From Deltaproteobacteria bacterium (lineage in GTDB: Bacteria > Desulfobacterota > Desulfobulbia > Desulfobulbales > JAGXFP01): DNA of 45,714 nt. Shown here in pieces: positions 31,970 to 40,668 of the stretch. Positions within the stretch are counted from its first letter, which is position 1. Every line of letters begins with the position of its first letter. The notes beneath the pieces were generated by a model. It had not been told where the DNA came from and searched no databases. It was given only the letters and a program-made list of their open reading frames with translations. Position numbers and translations under genes: made by a program. The stretch covers positions 1-45,714 of the forward strand of contig JAGVGT010000056.1 of the NCBI GenBank assembly GCA_020056965.1, given 5' to 3'.

Positions 31970-32398
31970 GTGAACCGGCCCGGGCAGCAGGGTTTTACCA
32001 TAGTCGAGATGTTGCTGGCCGTGGCGCTCCTGGGGGTAATGGTCGGCATGGCCGGTCTGGCCATGAGTCCGATGCTGGAGAAGGTGCGCTTCAACCGCCA
32101 GGTCGGTAAGTATGCCGCCATCATGCGTCAGGCCCGGCTGCTGGCGATTACCGGCGGCACACCGGCGCGTCTGGCTTTGGGCGGGGAAGGGGCCGACTGC
32201 GTCTTTTTATTGTCCGGTCCGGTGGAAGAGACCAAGGAGTGCGGGCTCGAGGATCACGATGTGCTGGTCATGGATCCCGGCGTGCTAACCTTCTTTCCGG
32301 AGGGTTCCGCCACCCCGGGTCTGTTGACCTTCACCCGCTCTGAGCGCAAAGCCTTGATCCGTCTGGATCTGCTGACCGGACGGCCGGAAATTGAGTAG
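31970..32398 (+). CDS. T2SS pseudopilin, GspH-like
   Basis: A 142-aa prepilin-like protein starting at GTG 31970 after GGGGAGGG. The short leader ends in QQG, cleaved before FTIVEMLLAVALLGVMVGMA with the conserved Glu at +5. The globular part (AAIMRQARLLAITGGTPARL) is typical of GspH, a minor pseudopilin. It overlaps no gene; gspF ends 46 bp before. A major pseudopilin (GspG) would be expected in this place, but the RQARLLAI segment and length point to GspH. Confidence 0.75.
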   Translation: MNRPGQQGFTIVEMLLAVALLGVMVGMAGLAMSPMLEKVRFNRQVGKYAAIMRQARLLAITGGTPARLALGGEGADCVFLLSGPVEETKECGLEDHDVLVMDPGVLTFFPEGSATPGLLTFTRSERKALIRLDLLTGRPEIE

Positions 32399-32402
32399 CG
32401 CC

Positions 32403-33008
32403 ATGGGATTGGAGCCGTCATCAGCATGGGTATTTTGCCGGCCCCTGGAAGGTCGGGCGAAATGGGGCGGGCTTGGCGGCGAGCGGGGGGTGACTCTGCT
32501 GGAGCTGCTGGTGGCTATGCTCATTCTGGTCATGGTCTCGGTCATGCTTTATTCGGTGCTCAATGTCGGAATCGCCTTTTCCCGCAAGGGTGAGGCGCGA
32601 GCCCGGCAGGCTGGTAGGGAGCACGCCTTTCTGGAGTTGTTGCACCGCCAGGTCCATGGGGCCTGGTACGACCAGAAGCAGAAAAAGGTGCTGATCGACG
32701 CCACCAAAATCCAGTTGACCCTGGTGACCTCCGCCCCTCTGCTTAACCGCGACCAAGGCGTGGTCATGGCCGTCTACCTTTACGATCCCTCTGCCGACAC
32801 TCTTTATTACACAGAGAAAAAGGACTTCTACAACGCTGACTATCGCGAGAATTATCAGCCAAACCGGCGGGAGATGCAGGTGCTGATGAAGGAGGTCGGT
32901 GGGCTGGCCTTGGTTTATCAAGGCGACAAGGGGCTTCTGGAGGTGACCTTGCGGGGGCGGCAACACGCCATGACGGTCCGCAACTGGCTACCAGAGGTGA
33001 CGAGGTGA
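32403..33008 (+). CDS. T2SS minor pseudopilin, GspJ-like
   Basis: A 201-aa protein with a prepilin site ERG / VTLLELLVAMLILVMVSVML. The leader of about 30 residues (from ATG 32403) is long for the family, and no ribosome site is visible, so the true start is uncertain. Size and the tail (ALVYQGDKGLLEVTLRGRQ) suit GspJ. It ends at TGA overlapping the next start by one base. Confidence 0.72.
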   Translation: MGLEPSSAWVFCRPLEGRAKWGGLGGERGVTLLELLVAMLILVMVSVMLYSVLNVGIAFSRKGEARARQAGREHAFLELLHRQVHGAWYDQKQKKVLIDATKIQLTLVTSAPLLNRDQGVVMAVYLYDPSADTLYYTEKKDFYNADYRENYQPNRREMQVLMKEVGGLALVYQGDKGLLEVTLRGRQHAMTVRNWLPEVTR

Positions 33009-33349
33009 TGATGACGATCTCTGGGCGGCCCGGGAAAAAACAGGATGCCGGCGGCTTCACCCTCCTGGAAATCCTGGTCGCGGTAACTATCCTGGCCATG
33101 TCTTATCTGGTGATTCTGCAGAATTTCTCCCTCTCCTTCCGCAATCTGGAAAAGCTTGAGAAAGTTTGGCGGCGGGATTTTGCTGCGGTTCTGGCGCGGG
33201 AACCGGATTTTCGGACCATCCCGGTGAAGTCCGAGACTGAACCGCTGGTCGGCGAAATTTTGGTGACCGGTTCGAAATTCCAACTGGTGCAGGTGACCAG
33301 TACCGAAGCACCGGGCCAGACCACTCTGCTGCTGGAACGGCGGCCATGA
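33008..33349 (+). CDS. T2SS minor pseudopilin, GspI-like
   Basis: A 113-aa protein with prepilin site AGG / FTLLEILVAVTILAMSYLVI. Short length and position between GspJ-like and GspK fit GspI. Adjacent start codons GTG 33005, ATG 33008 and ATG 33011 are possible; 33008 is taken. Overlaps gspK by 4 nt (ATGA). Confidence 0.72.
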   Translation: MMTISGRPGKKQDAGGFTLLEILVAVTILAMSYLVILQNFSLSFRNLEKLEKVWRRDFAAVLAREPDFRTIPVKSETEPLVGEILVTGSKFQLVQVTSTEAPGQTTLLLERRP

Positions 33350-34311
33350 GCGGCGGGGAGGGCAGGCTGGTCAACCAGAGGGGATTCGCCCTGCTGGTAG
33401 TAATCGTGGTCCTGCTTCTGGTGAGTTTACTCGCCTCCCAGTTGATCCTGCAGGTCAAGACCGAGCTACGGTCGGCGGCCAATTCCCGGGAAGCGGCCGC
33501 CGATCGTCTGCTGGCCGAGGGTGGGATCAGTCTTGCCCTCTTCCGGTTGTTGGATAAACCCGAGCCTGGAACCGAGCCGGAATGGTGGGAGGTGGCGGAT
33601 TTTTCGTTAGGCCGCAACTATGAAATTATTTTACCGGCCGGCAAAATCGAGTACTATGCGCTGGATGAGACCGGTAAGATTAATCTCAACGCCACTTCGG
33701 CCGGTTTGATGGTTATGTTCCTGGAATATCAGGGACTGAAGCCGGAAGAGATTTCGGTGGTTATGGATTCCCTGCAGGACTGGCGGGATAATGATAACCT
33801 GACCAGGCTAAACGGCGCGGAACAAGAATATTACGAAAAGCTTGATCCGACCTATATTCCCAGGAATGGCAACTTTGAGGATCCGGCGGAGTTTTTTCTG
33901 CTCAGGGGGACCGAATCCCTACAGGGACGCTTTGATCCCCATGAGGTATTTACCGTGTACAACCCGGGAAGCCGGCTCAACGTGGACAGCCTCTCGCCGC
34001 CCGTACTGGAGTTCCTGGTCGGGGGCGATCAGGAACTGGTGAAGCAATATCGCGAGCTTAAAGAGAGCGGTGGCAAGGTCACGGCTCTTCAGGCCCAGCA
34101 GCTCATTGGGCCCGAGAAATTCGCCAGCATGCGCAACTATCTGGGCTTCAATCAGAAAAGCAGCCCCTTTTACTCCATCGTGGCCCGAGGCTGGGGTGGT
34201 GTAGAGGCTGAAAAACCGGCCGGGACACGGCCCGGGACGGTGGTAATGGTGCAGGTGAAACTCGAGAAAGACGGTTTCAACTACCTCTCCTGGAGAGAAA
34301 AGTATCTATGA
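33346..34311 (+). CDS. gspK: T2SS minor pseudopilin GspK
   Basis: A 321-aa protein, much longer than other pseudopilins, as GspK is. The prepilin site NQRG / FALLVVIVVLLLVSLLASQL lacks Glu at +5, the hallmark of GspK at the pseudopilus tip. The large domain holds YALDETGKINLNATSAGLM and VVMDSLQDWRDNDN, typical of the GspK helical insert. ATGA overlaps link it to the genes on both sides. Confidence 0.85.
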   Translation: MSGGEGRLVNQRGFALLVVIVVLLLVSLLASQLILQVKTELRSAANSREAAADRLLAEGGISLALFRLLDKPEPGTEPEWWEVADFSLGRNYEIILPAGKIEYYALDETGKINLNATSAGLMVMFLEYQGLKPEEISVVMDSLQDWRDNDNLTRLNGAEQEYYEKLDPTYIPRNGNFEDPAEFFLLRGTESLQGRFDPHEVFTVYNPGSRLNVDSLSPPVLEFLVGGDQELVKQYRELKESGGKVTALQAQQLIGPEKFASMRNYLGFNQKSSPFYSIVARGWGGVEAEKPAGTRPGTVVMVQVKLEKDGFNYLSWREKYL

Positions 34312-35459
34312 GAGGCGGACTTGAGGTAGTCATTCTGGCCGACGGCTTCGTGATCAGTTTTGCCCGACGCCAGCTTCGGGAAGAACTGCGGGGCGAAGAT
34401 CTTGACCTCGGCCGGGAGATCGCCGTTTTTTGCGAAAAGCATGAGATCAGCAGCAAGGCCGTTCATCTTTTCATCGCTGAGGATCTGGTTTACGGAGTCT
34501 CGCTGGACTTGCCCCTGCGCACCCCTGATCTCAAGGAGGCGGTCGGCCTGCAACTCGGTCTGATCTTGCCGTTTTCCGAAGAAGAGGCGCTCAGCGCTTA
34601 TTCCGTGCAACGGAGAAAGGAGGGCTATCGGGTTATGGCCTTCGCGGCCAGGGCCAAGGTGGCCGCCGGCTTGGTCGATGAACTGATTGAGGATGGCTAT
34701 ACGGTAAAGGGCCTCTACCCAGAAAACCAGCGCTATGTGACGGCCCGGATGCGGCGGCGCAAGTGGGCCCTGGTCATGCCGGGTCGGCAGAACAAGATTT
34801 TGATTTTCGACGGCGCCAGATTAGAGGACCGGCTCCTACTCGCCGGAGAAAAATTGTCTTACGACAAGCTCACTGAACTCAGTGGAACCGGGCTGATTCT
34901 CCACTCCGATCCCCCCCGGGGCAGTTCCTTCATTGATGCCCAGCCGTTGCTCTCGGAAACGCCGCTTCTGCATGAATTCAACCTGTTGCCGGATTCCTAC
35001 CGGCGGCCGGACTATCTGAAAATGGTCGTGACCGCCCTGGTGGTGCTCAACTTGCTGGCGCTGGGTTCGATGATCTGGTTCCGCTTTGATCACTTGACTA
35101 CGCAGATTAAACAGACCGATGCAAAAATCGCCGCCCTGACGCCTTTGGTCGCCGAGGTTGATAAGACCAAGGCCCAGATTAAAAAGGTCGAGGGGTTTGT
35201 CACCACCTTGAAAGATATCGGTAAAAATCCCGACCTGATCGGGATCATGCAGACCCTGACCAGTGATCTTCCCAGCGATTCTTACCTGGACCTATTCAAG
35301 TTCGACAGCAAGGGGCGACTATTGACCCTCAACGGTTATGCCAATGATCTTACGGAATTGACCGGTAAACTGAAGAATCTTGGTGAGGTGCGGCTGAAAT
35401 CGACCAGCCGGCGCAAGGATCGCAACTACTTTCAGGTGGAGATCGCTCTGCATGATTAG
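34308..35459 (+). CDS. gspL: T2SS assembly protein GspL
   Basis: A 383-aa bitopic protein. The cytoplasmic part (1-235) is the actin-like GspL/PilM fold that binds GspE. A membrane helix follows at about 243-263 (VVTALVVLNLLALGSMIWF). The periplasmic part has a coiled coil (KQTDAKIAALTPLVAEVDKT) and a ferredoxin-like PilN/GspL fold. Overlaps gspK (4 nt) and gspM (8 nt). Confidence 0.8.
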   Translation: MRGGLEVVILADGFVISFARRQLREELRGEDLDLGREIAVFCEKHEISSKAVHLFIAEDLVYGVSLDLPLRTPDLKEAVGLQLGLILPFSEEEALSAYSVQRRKEGYRVMAFAARAKVAAGLVDELIEDGYTVKGLYPENQRYVTARMRRRKWALVMPGRQNKILIFDGARLEDRLLLAGEKLSYDKLTELSGTGLILHSDPPRGSSFIDAQPLLSETPLLHEFNLLPDSYRRPDYLKMVVTALVVLNLLALGSMIWFRFDHLTTQIKQTDAKIAALTPLVAEVDKTKAQIKKVEGFVTTLKDIGKNPDLIGIMQTLTSDLPSDSYLDLFKFDSKGRLLTLNGYANDLTELTGKLKNLGEVRLKSTSRRKDRNYFQVEIALHD

Positions 35460-36084
35460 TCTGCCCAGGATTCTACACCGGATTGGTAGTCGCGGCCTGC
35501 TCTTGGCGCTGGTCGGGCTTTTGCTGCTCGTTAAACTAGGGTTAAATCTGCGGGATGCGTATAAGACCGCGTATAGCGATCTCGAAAGCCGCCAGGCCAG
35601 CTTGGTCCGCTACCAGAAGTTGGCCGGGAAGGCACCTGAGTTGAAGGATCAATTGCAGCGCCTGACGGCCGAGCGGGAAAAACTCATGCAGGTTTTGTTT
35701 ACCGGTTCAAGTGATGAAAATATCATTTCGGCCATGCAGCTTGACCTCCAGGCCCTCGTGACCACCGCCGGTCTTGAGACGGAGACCATTCGACCCGTCA
35801 AGCAGAAGACTGTGCAGGAGGGCGGGGACGGGAAAGGCCTGGGCGAGGTTGCCATTAAGGCCAGTTTGAACGGGACCCTGGCCGGATATCAAGCCTTTTT
35901 GGCAGAGCTGTACCGTTCCGGTAGATTTTACAAGATCGAAGCTGTTACCCTTTCTCCGTATAAGAAGTCTGACCTGAAGATATTAATTGACTTGCGGGGT
36001 TACTTTGTCACCACCGCTCCCGAGGTTGGCGTGACCGTCGAGGGCGGCGGGGCCGTCCAGCCTGTTAAGGATCCCGGCATCTGA
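35452..36084 (+). CDS. gspM: T2SS assembly protein GspM (PilO-like)
   Basis: A 210-aa protein. Membrane helix at about 13-30 (RGLLLALVGLLLLVKLGLNL), then coiled coil (YSDLESRQASLVRYQKLAGK, LKDQLQRLTAEREKLMQVL), then a small periplasmic domain (EVAIKASLNGTLAGYQAFLA). This matches GspM/PilO. It begins within the end of gspL and ends on the first base of the next gene. Confidence 0.78.
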   Translation: MISLPRILHRIGSRGLLLALVGLLLLVKLGLNLRDAYKTAYSDLESRQASLVRYQKLAGKAPELKDQLQRLTAEREKLMQVLFTGSSDENIISAMQLDLQALVTTAGLETETIRPVKQKTVQEGGDGKGLGEVAIKASLNGTLAGYQAFLAELYRSGRFYKIEAVTLSPYKKSDLKILIDLRGYFVTTAPEVGVTVEGGGAVQPVKDPGI

Positions 36085-36959
36085 TGGCAAAAATCGTAAT
36101 GATAATGGCCCTGCTGGCCAGCTTGTTTTACCTGGTGAAGTATATCCAACCGGTGACTGAACCGGTGGCCCCGGGGAAGGTTGTGAGTCGGCAGGAGAAG
36201 CCCGCAGCAGAGGCCGAGGGCGATGCGCCCAGCGGTTTTAACCCGGAGGTGGTGGCGCCCCTGCCTGATGTCAATAAGGGCTATGTTTTTTCCGAGAAGC
36301 GCAAGTACGAAAAGGAAGATCCCGCCAATGCGGCCAAAGTTGCCCAGGTTGAGCAAGGGCCAGACCCTCTGACCACGGTTCTCTACTCCGGCTCCATCAT
36401 TTCCGGAGACCTTCGCCGGGCCTTGGTGATCTACCAGGAGTTGCCCCGGGATGCGGCCCCCCGCCGTTCCTCTCCCGGTCGCGCCCAGCCGCCGGCCGCC
36501 GGCCAGGGTGAGATGCAGAAAAAGCAGCTCAACCAAGGCGATCGGTTCTTGGGCTATGTGGTGGAGGCCGTCGAACCAGACCGGATCGTCTTTGCCAAGG
36601 GTGATCGGAAGGTCGAAAAATTCCTTTACGACCGGGAAAAGAAACGGATCGAGCCGCCGGAAGTGAGTCAGCGACAAGTTCTGCCGACGGAGATCAGCGG
36701 GGTGCCCATCGAGGCCATAGCACCGCCGGATATTTTGGCGGCGATGATGGCCCCGTCAACGCCAAAACGCCCCCCCCAGAGATCCAGGGTGAGCGGTCCG
36801 ACCGCTGTTGCTGGTACTCCGGCGGCTGAGGTTGGCTCCGGCCAAGCCCCGCAGCCGCCCAATCGGGTAATTCGGCGCTCCCAGCGGCTTATGGGCATCG
36901 ATTCTTCGCTAAATATACCGGTTACCCCGGTTCCTGGGCTACCTGTCCCGAATAATTAA
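36084..36959 (+). CDS. GspC-like inner-membrane T2SS component
   Basis: A 291-aa bitopic protein. Membrane helix at residues 2-20, a charged linker, then a GspC homology-region-like part (YSGSIISGDLRRALVIYQEL, QLNQGDRFLGYVVEAVEPDR, IVFAKGDRKVEKFLYD). The last 100 residues are Pro/Ala/Arg-rich with no PDZ domain. GspC links the inner-membrane platform to the secretin, and its place beside gspD fits. A PilP-like identity is possible. Confidence 0.62.
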   Translation: MAKIVMIMALLASLFYLVKYIQPVTEPVAPGKVVSRQEKPAAEAEGDAPSGFNPEVVAPLPDVNKGYVFSEKRKYEKEDPANAAKVAQVEQGPDPLTTVLYSGSIISGDLRRALVIYQELPRDAAPRRSSPGRAQPPAAGQGEMQKKQLNQGDRFLGYVVEAVEPDRIVFAKGDRKVEKFLYDREKKRIEPPEVSQRQVLPTEISGVPIEAIAPPDILAAMMAPSTPKRPPQRSRVSGPTAVAGTPAAEVGSGQAPQPPNRVIRRSQRLMGIDSSLNIPVTPVPGLPVPNN

Positions 36960-36969
36960 AAGGTGATCC

Positions 36970-39231
36970 ATGCGTGTTGATCATAGAATGAAATTGGTTG
37001 TGCTACTGCTCGTGCTTTTCGTCGGTGGCTGTTCAACCATGCAGAATGACGGCAGTGCGAATGGCTTTGAACTGGCCGAAATGAGAAAGCACATTGAGAA
37101 GCCGCCGGTTCGGGAAGGGGCGCTGGACAACAGCGAGGAAAGTAACCAGGTCACCAGTCAGAGCGGGGAAGATGCTCTTGCTCAGCCGGTGCGGGAGCTG
37201 GCGAGCATTATTGAGGGCGGCAACCCCTATCTTAAAAAGCTTCCCAACAGCGTTGCCACCCCGGCCGAGGAGAAGGTTCTTTCCGGTGACGGGGTGCTGC
37301 TGAATTTTGACAACGCCGACATCTACGAGGTTGTCCAGGTGATTGCCGAAATCCTCGACCTCAGCTTCATCATTGATCCACAAGTCAAGGGGATGGTGAA
37401 CATTCGCTCGGGTCGCAAGATTCCCATGTCCCAGCTTTATGCGGTTTTTAAGAAGCTGCTTAATATCAACGGTCTGGATATCCGCAGCGAGGGCAACTAC
37501 AATTACGTATACAAGGTCGGTCAGCCCAGCGCCCAGGAGGTCTTCGGGCCGGAGCGGGCCGGGGATCTCAGCGATTCTCCGCGCATGGTCATTCAGATTA
37601 TCCCGGTCATGCATCTGCCGGCCGCCGAGGCCAAGAAACTGCTGGAGCCTTACAAGTCCGAGCAGGGAGCCATCGACATTCTCGACAATCCCAACACCCT
37701 GTTTATCAGCGACTACGAAAGCAAGGTGGTGGACATGTTGATGATCCTGGCCAAGGTCGATATCTCGCCGCTGACCAGCTTCAAGGTCCGCATGGTGCGA
37801 GTTAATCGGGCGCCTCTCTTCGGCCTGCGCGATGAACTTGTCGAGATCATGGCCGCGTTAAAAGTCAATAAGCAGGGATTTGAAGGGGTCTCAATCATGG
37901 CCCTGGAACGGGTTAATTCGCTGTTGCTCCTCAGCGCTAATCAGGAACTGCTGGAAAGCGCCACGCGCTGGATCCAGGAATTGGACGTAATCCCCAGCGA
38001 GGGCCGCGACAACATCTTTATCTACAACGTCAGAAATTCGGTGGCCTCGGAGCTGGCGGCCCTGGTCAATGACCTGATCAGCGACCAACCCGGTAGCGGC
38101 GTGCAATCCCAGACGGCCCCCGCGGCCCCTGCCGCGCCAACCCCAGAGGCTGGAGCCCCGAGAGCGGTCGCGCCGGTTACCCCGGTTTCCGCGCCGGCGC
38201 CGGCAGTTAGGAAGACCGGCAAGACGGCCGCCGAGGGCGGGGCCGAGGGGGTCGGCCCGGGCCTACGCTTTGCCGGCCAGCCGACCTTGATTGCCGACGA
38301 CAGCCGCAATATCATTCTGTTGCGGGCTCTGCCTGCCGATTATACCCGGCTGGTCAAGCTGCTGGAGCGGCTCGACAATATGCCCAGACAGGTATTGATC
38401 GAGGTGATGGTGGCCGAGGTCTCCCTGTCTGATTCCTGGGAAATGGGCATCGAGTGGGCGCTGCATAAACAGGGCAAGATCGATGGGCGGATCTATGACA
38501 GCAATCTTACCAGCAACTCCAGCTTCATCGACAACGGCACCTCTACCGCCCCGAACTTGCATAGCAGTCTACTGAACACCGGCACCGGCCTTACTTACAG
38601 CGTCCTGAATACGGCCAATGAGCTGGCCGGGGTGCTCAACGCCATTGCCGACAACAACGACCTGTCGATTCTCTCCTCGCCCCAAGTGATGGTTTTGAAC
38701 AATGAGACTGCCACGGTCAACGTCGGCGAGCAGGTGCCGATCGTCACCAGTCAAACCGGCGATCTCTCGGCCACGGTTTCCACGAGTGTTAATCAGACCA
38801 TCCAGTACAAGGACACCGGCGTCATCCTCAAGGTTACCCCAAAGATCAACTACGACGGCATCATTATCCTCAGTATTGACCAGCAGGTCAGTTCGGCCTC
38901 GGAAAATAAGCTGGGCGGCAGTTCCTCGCCGAAGATCTCCAACCGGCAACTCAGCACCAAGCTGGCAGTGCGGGACGGCCAGACCATCTTCATGGGGGGC
39001 CTGATCTCCAACAATGTCAACTACGTGAACAGCGGCATCCCGTTGCTCATGGATATTCCTCTGCTGGGCTGGCTCTTCAAGTATCAGCAGGAGAAGAAGG
39101 ACAAGAAAGAGCTGCTGGTCATGATCACCCCCTACGTTATCGAGTCTGAGGATGTTTTGGGTCAGTACGTCAAGAGCTTTAACGATAAGATGGACGGCTT
39201 CCGTAAACGCTTGAAGGGCGAGGAGAAATAG
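36970..39231 (+). CDS. gspD: Type II secretion secretin GspD
   Basis: A 753-aa outer-membrane channel. The signal ends in a lipobox (VLFVGGC), so it is likely a lipoprotein. The N0 domain is at about 110-185 (LLNFDNADIYEVVQVIAEIL), with N1-N3 at 195-460; an Ala/Pro-rich insert (about 378-425) interrupts N3. The secretin domain (about 480-735) holds VGEQVPIVTSQTG, YKDTGVILKVTPKIN and GQTIFMGGLIS. AGGTGA precedes ATG 36970. Last clear gene of the secretion operon. Confidence 0.92.
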   Translation: MRVDHRMKLVVLLLVLFVGGCSTMQNDGSANGFELAEMRKHIEKPPVREGALDNSEESNQVTSQSGEDALAQPVRELASIIEGGNPYLKKLPNSVATPAEEKVLSGDGVLLNFDNADIYEVVQVIAEILDLSFIIDPQVKGMVNIRSGRKIPMSQLYAVFKKLLNINGLDIRSEGNYNYVYKVGQPSAQEVFGPERAGDLSDSPRMVIQIIPVMHLPAAEAKKLLEPYKSEQGAIDILDNPNTLFISDYESKVVDMLMILAKVDISPLTSFKVRMVRVNRAPLFGLRDELVEIMAALKVNKQGFEGVSIMALERVNSLLLLSANQELLESATRWIQELDVIPSEGRDNIFIYNVRNSVASELAALVNDLISDQPGSGVQSQTAPAAPAAPTPEAGAPRAVAPVTPVSAPAPAVRKTGKTAAEGGAEGVGPGLRFAGQPTLIADDSRNIILLRALPADYTRLVKLLERLDNMPRQVLIEVMVAEVSLSDSWEMGIEWALHKQGKIDGRIYDSNLTSNSSFIDNGTSTAPNLHSSLLNTGTGLTYSVLNTANELAGVLNAIADNNDLSILSSPQVMVLNNETATVNVGEQVPIVTSQTGDLSATVSTSVNQTIQYKDTGVILKVTPKINYDGIIILSIDQQVSSASENKLGGSSSPKISNRQLSTKLAVRDGQTIFMGGLISNNVNYVNSGIPLLMDIPLLGWLFKYQQEKKDKKELLVMITPYVIESEDVLGQYVKSFNDKMDGFRKRLKGEEK

Positions 39232-39235
39232 GGCG

Positions 39236-39568
39236 ATGCGCCAGTTGTTGATTGACGGCCTCTCCCGCCAGGAACGGGACAACCTTGAACACTATCTGAA
39301 GCGCACTCTGGGCGCGGGCTTAATCGAAGGGATATTCTGGCTGCCGGTGCCTGATGATCTTCTGGGTGAGGCCCAACGTGGTCACGAGGGTTGCGGGCCG
39401 TTCCATTTCGGCATTGAGTTGGGCGAGGACTCACTCTCCTTCGAGTTGCTGGTTCGCAGCCAGACCAATCTGCACTGTTCCTGTATCTGTTATGCCTCTA
39501 GTGCCCAGCGCGATTTCCTCTTCAAGTTTAGCGACGCCATGCTCGCCGAGGAGCAGATTCGGGCCTGA
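39236..39568 (+). CDS. Hypothetical protein downstream of gspD
   Basis: A 110-aa protein starting 4 bp after the gspD stop, so surely in the same operon. There is no signal peptide or membrane segment. It has LSRQERDNLEHYLKRTLGAG at the start, a WLPVPDDLLGEAQRGHEGCG middle and a Cys cluster NLHCSCICYAS, which could bind a metal. No family is recognised. The reading is coding-like in base use. Confidence 0.7.
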   Translation: MRQLLIDGLSRQERDNLEHYLKRTLGAGLIEGIFWLPVPDDLLGEAQRGHEGCGPFHFGIELGEDSLSFELLVRSQTNLHCSCICYASSAQRDFLFKFSDAMLAEEQIRA

Positions 39569-39742
39569 TTGACCGGGTTTTGCCCGCCCCGCCCAAAGCA
39601 GCTCAGCCCTCACCAAGTGTGGCGCCGGGACTTCCATTGAGTCGTCGCTCCTCGTTAACCACATAACAAATCCTGGTTGCAATCGAACTTCAGCCCGTAT
39701 TTAAAGTAGGCAGGCTAGTTTCCGGCGAAATCGAGGGGAATA

Positions 39743-39904
39743 CGTCATTGCGAGGAGTGTAACGATGAAGCAGATAAGCGCAGACTTCGATCTCATGGAA
39801 GTCTGGCAACCTGATACCATTCCGCTAAAGATAATCGTGCCTGCGACAGGAGATGGAACTTCGCTTACCTGCCACGTCGGGGCTCCGCCCTCCTCGCAAT
39901 GACG
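39743..39904. repeat. MITE-like element with 15-bp terminal inverted repeats
   Basis: CGTCATTGCGAGGAG at 39743-39757 and its exact complement CTCCTCGCAATGACG at 39890-39904 bound a 162-bp element. The ends resemble a word family (CGTCATTGCGAG) dispersed in many bacterial genomes. No protein is encoded. It occupies most of the useful structure in the 630-bp gap 39569-40198, in which I see no gene. Confidence 0.8.
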
Positions 39905-40198
39905 CTATGACGCGGAAGAACGGGCTGAAGATTAGTGGTAATCAGATAACAAATGGTCTGACGGTAGTGGTTTACGGACCGGAATTCACTGGTTGGCGGC
40001 GACGCCCAGGCTTGATGGCGCAGATGAGACAAATCTCGCGGGTAAGTTTTGTCTTGTTCGATAGAAAAACTTCTGGAGAATTTTTGGGGAAAGATTTATA
40101 TGGCACCTCGGTGGTCATAATCCAAGTGACTGCCAATAAATATGAGGCTGCCGGAAAGTCTCCAGCAGTTCGAAAAACCTTTTTTTAGAGAGATAGTC

Positions 40199-40522
40199 AT
40201 GATTAAGAAAGCAATTGTCGTAGGTGTTTCAGTACTGTCAGTGGCCTTCGCCGGTGCGGCTTTCGCCGCCGATTCCATTGTAATGAAGGGACCGTTCGGC
40301 GATGTGGCTTTCCCCCACAAGGCCCATCAGGACAAACTGAAAGATTGTGATGCCTGCCACAAGCAGTTCGCCAAGGAGGCCGGTTCCATCGAGAAGGCCA
40401 TCGCTGCCGGTACCCTGAAGAAGAAAGACGCCATGAAGGTTTGCGTGGATTGCCACAAGGCCGACAAGGCCAAGGGCGCCGCCGCCGGCCCGGTTGGCTG
40501 TAAGGAATGCCACAAGAAGTAA
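40199..40522 (+). CDS. Triheme c7-type cytochrome (PpcA-like)
   Basis: A 107-aa exported protein. The signal peptide (AIVVGVSVLSVAFAGAAFAA) is followed by a mature part with three CxxCH sites: CDACH, CVDCH and CKECH. FGDVAFPHKAHQ supplies axial histidines. Spacing and the KECHKK end match the periplasmic c7/PpcA family, which shuttles electrons toward outer-membrane complexes. An insert (SIEKAIAAGTLKKKDAMKV) between hemes 1 and 2 makes it longer than PpcA. ATG 40199 is set by the signal peptide. A strong terminator follows at 40551. Confidence 0.9.
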   Translation: MIKKAIVVGVSVLSVAFAGAAFAADSIVMKGPFGDVAFPHKAHQDKLKDCDACHKQFAKEAGSIEKAIAAGTLKKKDAMKVCVDCHKADKAKGAAAGPVGCKECHKK

Positions 40523-40550
40523 GTTTTCCTTAGCTAGTTTCTGCTTTTAA

Positions 40551-40590
40551 AAAGCCGGTCGTTGCAACCGTTGTTGCGCCGACCGGCTTT
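40551..40590 (+). terminator. Rho-independent terminator, probably bidirectional
   Basis: AAAGCCGGTCG (40551-40561) and CGACCGGCTTT (40580-40590) pair over 11 bp with an 18-nt loop and continue into a T-run on the plus strand, with an A-run before. It ends the cytochrome gene and could also serve the convergent DUF1566 gene. Confidence 0.9.
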
Positions 40591-40668
40591 TTTATGGACC
40601 AGCCAAGTTCAGTTGTTAAAGGCCTCACCGGCTTGGGCTCACACCCAGATGACCTTAGGCTCCAGAGG

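Noticed and set aside
36084..36959. Calling this gene a firm gspC or pilP
   Set aside because: It has one helix and a homology-region-like part but no PDZ domain, and similarity is weak; only GspC-like is supported.
39853..40188. A 111-codon plus-strand frame before the cytochrome gene
   Set aside because: It starts inside the MITE-like element, has no domain and no convincing ribosome site.
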